This document shows, in pieces, positions 5,327 to 5,755 of a stretch of 5,755 nt of DNA. The notes beneath the pieces were generated by a model that was given only the letters and a program-made list of their open reading frames with translations, searched no databases and was not told where the DNA came from. The DNA is from an uncultured Prevotella sp. GTDB taxonomy: Bacteria; Bacteroidota; Bacteroidia; Bacteroidales; Bacteroidaceae. Numbering within the stretch: position 1 is the first letter of the stretch; every line of letters starts with the position of its first letter. The stretch is from assembly GCA_945788545.1 (NCBI GenBank), contig CALZMK010000116.1:1-5755 (forward strand), in the 5' to 3' direction. The translations under genes and the position numbers were made by a program.

Positions 5327-5755
5327 TTATTTTACCTTCCATACATCAAGCGTTATGGTGCCAGGTGCTCCAAATGACGGCGAACAGACATATATTGCAT
5401 TGTTGAGCCAACCGTACTTACTGTCAGCAGGAGCCTCAAACCTTGGCGCTGCCTTGAAATAGAAAGAGTCATTGCCCGAGGCGTTCTTTCCGGAATATAC
5501 TATTCCCTGGTTACGCACATGGATATTCACCCCGTCGTCGGTCTTTATTGAATAAATGGCTTCAAGAGTGGTGCGCTTACCGTCAGCACTGACGAGTTGG
5601 TAGTCGGCACCGCCATTGATGATAGTTCCGCGAAGAAGCGGTCCCTCAAAAGTACCGCCTGTAATCGGTATTACATGACGCTTGCCTGCTTGCGTCTCAC
5701 CTACCGTATATGCTTCACCGAGAGTGACATTAAGTTGCATAACAAACTCCATTTC
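5327..5755 (-). CDS. DUF3237 domain protein (5' end may lie beyond window)
   Basis: The protein matches my recollection of the DUF3237 family, small proteins of unknown biochemical function. Numbering from ATG 5752-5750 it has 141 residues. Diagnostic segments in order are VGETQAGKRHVIPITGGTFEG (17-37), GGADYQL (47-53), TDDGVNIHVRNQG (71-83), FYFKAAPRFEAP (97-108) and KYGWLNNAIYV (112-122). These cover the whole domain, so little or none of the fold is missing. The codon before this ATG is GAA, in frame with no stop in the three remaining bases. The real start may therefore be ATG 5752 or lie upstream, for example with a signal peptide as I recall in some Bacteroidales homologues. The frame ends 7 bases before the flavoprotein start, which suggests an operon, but the family gives no link to flavin chemistry. 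Confidence 0.85.
   Translation of the reverse strand, partial: EMEFVMQLNVTLGEAYTVGETQAGKRHVIPITGGTFEGPLLRGTIINGGADYQLVSADGKRTTLEAIYSIKTDDGVNIHVRNQGIVYSGKNASGNDSFYFKAAPRFEAPADSKYGWLNNAIYVCSPSFGAPGTITLDVWKVK
5335..5340 (-). promoter_or_regulatory. possible ribosome binding site of the flavoprotein gene
   Basis: Read on the minus strand, GGAAGG occupies 5340-5335, within the last codons of the DUF3237 gene, 15 bases before ATG 5319 and 12 before TTG 5322. The spacing is longer than ideal, so this may be coincidental, but it favours the upstream start choices over ATG 5310. Confidence 0.3.

Noticed and set aside
1..5755. CRISPR arrays, tRNA/rRNA genes, insertion sequences or phage modules
   Set aside because: No regularly spaced repeats, tRNA-like cloverleaf sequence, transposase motifs or terminal repeats were seen; nearly all of the window is accounted for by seven genes and short gaps.

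Overview
The window looks like chromosomal DNA from a gut or oral member of the Bacteroidales, most likely Prevotella or a close relative. Four observations point there: moderate GC content; promoter elements of the Bacteroidetes type (TAnnTTTG at -7) instead of TATAAT boxes; a TonB-dependent receptor with a DEVVVSA TonB box; and a lipoprotein serpin of the kind known from this order. The genus assignment is inference from protein style and was not tested by a search.

Layout. Bases 1-1784 (minus strand) carry most of an outer-membrane TonB-dependent receptor whose C-terminal part lies beyond the left edge. A 205-base divergent intergenic region (1785-1989) separates it from a lipoprotein serpin on the plus strand (1990-3270), a probable surface-anchored serine/cysteine-protease inhibitor with an intact inhibitory hinge and a miropin-like reactive loop. 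A new promoter (3287-3318) then drives a compact plus-strand operon: a 117-residue conserved-looking protein of unknown function, queD (start/stop overlap ATGA) and queE. QueD and QueE are consecutive enzymes of 7-deazaguanine (queuosine precursor) synthesis. The operon converges at about 4715-4735, through a small AT-rich hairpin, on a minus-strand pair: a DUF3237-family protein (5327 to the right edge, 5' end not certain) followed 7 bases later by an FMN flavoprotein with an Isf-type compact cysteine motif (4720-5319).

How the genes relate. QueD makes 6-carboxy-tetrahydropterin and QueE converts it to 7-carboxy-7-deazaguanine. QueC and QueF, needed for the next steps, are not in the window. 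The small protein coupled to queD is the least understood gene and a candidate accessory factor. The serpin and TonB receptor share one intergenic region, so co-regulation is possible, but the sequence gives no direct proof. No RNA genes, CRISPR arrays, insertion sequences or phage genes are visible. Most of the window is ordinary core or near-core content; the serpin reactive loop and the queD-coupled unknown protein are the parts most worth a second look.
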